Part shown: piece by piece, positions 59,816 through 64,000 of the stretch
Position numbering within the stretch: position 1 is the first letter of the stretch
How the letters are laid out: each line of letters opens with the position of its first letter
Assembly: GCF_026212465.1 (NCBI RefSeq)
Contig: NC_080062.1
Location: 9,333,237-9,397,236 of the forward strand
Direction: 5' to 3'
DNA: 64,000 bases
DNA from: Amaranthus tricolor
Taxonomy: Eukaryota > Streptophyta > Magnoliopsida > Caryophyllales > Amaranthaceae
Translations under genes and position numbers: made by a program
The notes under the pieces: generated by a model
Databases searched by the model: none
Told to the model about the DNA's origin: nothing
Seen by the model: only the letters and a program-made list of their open reading frames with translations

Positions 59816-61412
59816 TGCTCTATTATGTATTGATTTTGAGGGAATTTGTTTGATATCAATGGAGATTGAACTTCGAAGATGCAACAGTATGGGTTATAGA
59901 GCAAGATTAAATGAGATTAAAATTAGACAAATTAACAAACTTGTTCAAGCAATTTATACTTGTAGGATGTGCTTGGTTGCTTCAAGGGGATAGAGTAATT
60001 GCCTACATGGTCAATGGTTTGGTCAATTGATTTTGTTTTTTATTACAATAGGACAGAAAAGGGCGAGAATCGAATTTAGATTTTTCTTGAAAAAGTGATG
60101 TAATATGTTCTAATTAAGGTGATATTCCATTTATGAGTCAATTAATTTGAATAGTTGTTATACTTTTATTTTTCTGTTATAAAATAATTTTTAAGAAATT
60201 TTAATTTATTTTCAAAGGATAAGAACTATTTTTATTCCTAAACAATGGGTATTGAATAAAAATGGAACATCTTCAATGCTTCCATCAAGAATGTGTATAT
60301 GGATCACTTTGCTGAACTTCAAGTATGGAATAAACTCTCTATTCCTAAGGCTAGATTTGGTTGGTGGCTAAAGAAAAACTTAAAACCATGGAATAAAAGC
60401 CATGAAAAGAAAGTAATAAACACATTTCCATAAAAGAAAATGTTACAAAGTTAAAATGAACAATAAAAAGAAAAAATGTTGCAAATTTATGAAATAATTA
60501 TATTTAAATTTGGATTTTTTAAACATTTGAACTATTTTATATATTAGACTTTTGGGTATTGATATAGCTAGTTGTTTAAACTTTTACATTTTGATCAATC
60601 TCATGCATTATTATAAGATTGTCTTATTTATTGTAGTGTAATTCGTTTTGAAATAGTTTTATGAGGTAAAAAAATGAGTTTAGATTTGAATTTCTATCAA
60701 ACTAAAACTTAAAATGTCTTTACACCTTTAAATAAGAGAGTTTTTTTATTGTAACTAATTAGGTTAAATATCAAAATATCTGACAAAGAAATAGGAATAG
60801 ATTTTAAATAAAAATTATCCTTACAAAAATAAAAAAATAAAAATAAAAATTTTATAGTATTACATAAACTTTTAAATTATAATATCAACTTGGTTGAAAA
60901 TTCACATTATTTGCATAAGATTTTTTCCATGGAATCAAAAATAACTACCATATAATCTCTTCCAATAAACTGAAAAGCTTTCTTTAAAACGTCACAAAAC
61001 AAGCTAAAGGAGGCGGCAATTCTTTCTAGTGTTGACCGGTTTGGTATGTTGAGAAAAAAGGATGATTAAGCAAGAATTAAATTAAAAAAAAATAAAAATT
61101 TAAGATCTTATTAAAAAAATTAATATTTACTTTTCAACTGAAGTAATACCTATTTGACAACTAATTTTTCCTTATTTTGAATTACATGATAAACCGAAAG
61201 AAAGAAAATATTAGCTGAAAATCGAACTCCTCTAGAGCTAAAAGTAATATTTTAAATCTCAATTATTATTACTATTAGATTTTTATAAATAAAATAAATT
61301 AATATAATATTTGAAACATATAAATGGAATACAATAAATTGAAAAGAAGAGGGCTTTTTTAAAGTTTAATAAAAACAAGACAAATGAAATATTAATAAAC
61401 GAAATATGTATC

Positions 61413-61415
<3 letters not shown>
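59816..61415. other. Intergenic, upstream of the RCC1 gene
   Basis: Contains the RCC1 5' UTR and promoter (to about 60050), then AT-rich sequence with no recognised gene or element. Confidence 0.5.

Positions 61416-61469
<54 letters not shown>
61416..61469. repeat. (AT)n microsatellite at the MULE border
   Basis: About 27 AT units directly before the presumed MULE terminal sequence. Confidence 0.9.
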
Positions 61470-61471
<2 letters not shown>

Positions 61472-61600
61472 GATATTTTCCCATAATATTGCCCAAAAAC
61501 AAACTAATTCCCACTTTGCATTAATTGGGAAAATATTTCCCACATTACCGTCCACGTAGGATAGGTTTGGGAATTATTATTATTATTATTTTTTTTAATA

Positions 61601-61738
61601 TAACCGCTAGTTGAAATGGCGGTTTTGTTTAGGAATCTTAAGTAAACCGCTATATGAAATGGCGGTTTACATGAATTTTAATTTTTTTTAAAAAAAAAAA
61701 GTTAATATAGCAAACCGCCACTTGAAGTGGCGGTTTTG
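61601..61738. repeat. Three GCGG palindromes ahead of the MULE transposase
   Basis: AACCGC...TGAAATGGCGGTT-type motifs start at about 61602, 61644 and 61713. The third is a perfect palindrome of 12-bp arms (AAACCGCCACTT / AAGTGGCGGTTT) around one base; the first two are imperfect. Confidence 0.85.
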
Positions 61739-62257
61739 TAGCTGTACAAAACGGCTGCTTCTGTTTTTATTTGGTCACTTCATCTCACTTGTTCTTCCTT
61801 CTTCCTTGCTGCCGGTTCTGCTTTAAAAAAAATTTCTTCAATCCTCATTTACTTCATATTCACAATTCCTCTCATTCAACTAAATTAATCAACTACATTC
61901 TCATCTTCTCCTTCTTTACTTGTTCATTTTCATCATCATTTAAGGTATTAATATAAACCCTAATTTATTTCAATTTGCAAATTGAATATTTTGTTCATTA
62001 TTGTTGTCATTTGAAGTTATAAATACATTGATTGTTTGTTACATTCTATTGATTTCATAATTTAAGCTTACGTTTTACATATGTGTAGTTGAATTTTATG
62101 ATTTGGTTTGTATGAATATAAAGTATTTGATAAAATGCTTCAATGAAAGTTTATTACTTTGTTGGGTTAGTTTAATGGTTTTAGTATATATTAATGGTAT
62201 TTTTAGCTTTATATTTAAATTGAAATCACATGAAAAACATGTTTGTGTTTGCAGAAT

Positions 62258-64000
62258 ATGGATCATTATCCCGTTATAGTGTATCGGGGTGGGGAAGTAA
62301 GTTATACTGGATCTGATGTTGTGTATAATGGAGGATTAAATACAGTGATGTTTATCCATCGTCATAATACTAATTTTGAGGTGTTTCATAGCAAAATCTG
62401 TGATGTATTTGGTTGTGATCGCAACTCTTTTATGTTAAAAATGGAGATGAAATACCCGGTGACTGGGAAAAATGTGTTAGTCCCGATTAAGAATGATGAA
62501 AGCATACCTTTTGCTTATGCGGCATCACCAGCCCCTGGAACGGCAATGGAGGTTTATGTTGAATTGGTTGCAAGTTCGAATAATGCGAGGGAAGTCATGA
62601 CTAGCATGGAACTTCCTGAATCATGGCGCTTCCTGAATCATGTCCTAGTGAACGCCATGATACATTCACAGAAATGTTAAGTAACCCAAATTACATTAAT
62701 GAGCACTTAGATGAGCTTACCTCTCCAACTCATTCACGTGGCATTGGTGGTGGTGTAATGAACACCTTCTCCACGAGTTACTTGGGTAGGCGTAATGTGA
62801 ACGAGGTTGATTCTTTAGATTAGGAAGATGAGCATATTGATTCTGATTCAGAGGAGGATGATGAAAGAAGAGAAGCTCTAGATGCAGCGATTAGAGATGG
62901 TGCTCCATCTCAAGACTGGCTTAGAATTGATGAGATTGATCAAAGATTGATTGATGCATGGATGACCTGGAACGATGACAACTCCATGAATGAAAATGGA
63001 GACTTTAGGATAGGGCAAGAGTTCAGCTCCTTAGACCACCTTAAGAAGAATGTTAAAGCATGGGCGATTTCTAACAATAGAAATTTCCGTGTAATTGAGT
63101 CGGAGCTTTCAAAGTACGTTAATTTTGTTTAAGGTGAAGTCAATCGTTAATTTTGTAAAAAATAAATACGGATTTTTTATAACATATGAGAGCTTGGTTG
63201 GCCAAAAATAAGGCTATAACAAAAGTATTTGGGGATTGGGGTAAGTCCTTTGAGGAACTTCCAAGGTACCTGCAAGCGTTAATGCAATCTAATCCAGGAA
63301 CAGTGGTGCAATGGGAAGTCCAACCGACAATGGATCCTACCAGAGTGATGTTTAAGCGAATTTTTTGGGCTTTTGGACCATCCATTAAGGGTTTTCCCCA
63401 CTGTCGTCCCTTTATTTCTATAGATGGTACACATTTGTACGGAAAGTACAGAGGCACACTTATGATTGCTATGGCGATAGATGCAAATTCTCAGTTGTTC
63501 CCACTTACCTTTGTCGTTGTGGAAGGAGAGAGCAACGACACATGGAGTTGGGTCTTGGATTGTATAAGGCATTATGTCACTAAGAGGGACGACTTATGTG
63601 TTATATCTGATCGTCACAAGGGAATTTTGCATGCAATGAATAGAGTTGGAAAAGGTTGGGAAGAGCCATTTGCATTCCATCGGTTTTGTGAACGCCATCT
63701 AGCTTTGAACGTGCATAAGAAGTTCAAAAACATAGCAGTCAAAAACTTATTTGGAAAAGCTTCTAAACAGACAAAGATTCGGAAATATAATTTCTACATG
63801 AATCGCCTTAAAGAGTTTAATGAGGACGCGTATAAGTACTTAGTGGATGGTTCTATTCCTGAGCGCCAATGGACTTTGATTTATAACGGTGGGCATCGAT
63901 ACGGAGTGAGAACTACAAACATGTCTGAAGCGTTCAATGGCGTAATGAAGGGGGCCAGGTCACTCCCAATCACTTCATTGGTGAGGATGACATTCTTCCG
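62258..64000 (+). pseudogene. MULE transposase, frame-broken, 3' end outside window
   Basis: It starts MDHYPVIVYRGGEVSYTG at 62258 (N-terminal PB1-like region). A ~17-bp tandem duplication of CTTCCTGAATCATG at about 62610-62640 shifts the frame. The next stretch has a stop at 62821-62823 and continues as a DWLRIDEIDQRLIDAW segment. The FRIGQEFSSLDHLKKNVKAW region is the MuDR-type N-terminal domain, but the zinc-finger segment that normally follows is missing after ELSKYVNF (63120). From 63186 to the window end a continuous 271-codon frame carries the catalytic core: WLAKNKAITKVFGDW, D in SIDGTHLYGKYRG (63423), D in CVISDRHKGI (63609), FCERHLALNVHKKF and E in TTNMSEAFNG (63927). It is inactive as a whole because of the breaks. 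Confidence 0.9.

Larger units (their letters stand above)
61470..64000 (+). mobile_element. MULE (Mutator-like element), 5' part, cut by window end
   Basis: It probably begins at GAGGATATTTTCCCATAATA (61470), which would be the left terminal repeat. Palindromic repeats, a leader with a likely intron (61945-62254, AAG|GTATTA ... TTTGCAG) and the transposase frame follow. The right end lies beyond the window, so the terminal repeat cannot be confirmed. Confidence 0.6.

Noticed and set aside
59816..59884. Upstream in-frame ATG for the RCC1 gene at 59884
   Set aside because: Kept as an alternative only; 59815 leads directly into the first conserved repeat and the extra residues show no recognisable feature.

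Overview
This is nuclear DNA from a flowering plant, very probably a eudicot. The evidence is multi-exon genes with GT-AG introns, a plant-only gene set (a strigolactone-pathway dioxygenase and a DUF810/PATROL1-like protein), AT-rich introns and intergenic DNA, and many plant transposons (Copia/Sirevirus, TRIM-like, MULE, hAT, MITEs). The species cannot be fixed from the sequence. Exon boundaries were worked out by hand from reading frame, splice consensus and family similarity. All four host genes close into uninterrupted frames when spliced.

Layout. (1) 1.85-11.64 kb, + strand: CCD8 (carlactone synthase), 7 exons, 590 aa, with MITE-rich introns and a long Asn run near the N-terminus. (2) 12.9-14.05 kb: remnant of a hAT (DUF4371-type) transposase, - strand. 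(3) 14.45-28.52 kb, - strand: a YebC/TACO1-family gene, 7 exons, 337 aa. Its last intron is 9.1 kb and holds a small non-autonomous LTR element (TRIM-like, 5-bp target duplication TTTAA). That element's 5' LTR is in turn split by a 4.9-kb Copia element with a dead polyprotein. (4) 29.2-41.0 kb: a decayed MULE transposase split by a solo-LTR-like segment and by a complete, young 10.2-kb Sirevirus-like Copia element. The Sirevirus-like element has 1,444-bp LTRs that differ at about 9 sites, target duplication GGTGG, an intact pol frame, and dead gag and envelope-like frames. (5) 41.7-44.85 kb: non-autonomous inverted-repeat elements with a purine-rich minisatellite and a fold-back AT-rich array. 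(6) 44.98-53.22 kb, + strand: a DUF810 (Munc13-like, PATROL1-related) gene, 5 exons, 991 aa, with one GC-AG intron and Copia debris in intron 4. (7) 53.94-55.27 kb: a 1.34-kb element with about 125-bp terminal inverted repeats and an 8-bp target duplication, filled with AAT/TTA microsatellite. (8) 56.38-59.82 kb, - strand: an RCC1-repeat protein gene, 6 exons, 571 aa. (9) 61.47 kb to the window end: the 5' part of a MULE with a broken transposase, preceded by three copies of a palindromic GCGG motif.

The four host genes are ordinary single-copy-type plant genes and do not form a cluster or operon. Transposons account for most of the distance between them and for most intron length. The DUF810 and YebC genes lie close together in Arabidopsis as well, as I recall, so that part is probably an old syntenic block stretched by transposon insertion. 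I saw no sign of a previously undescribed biological system. The most informative observations concern transposon nesting, a young element whose internal frames died before insertion, and fold-back elements made of microsatellite.
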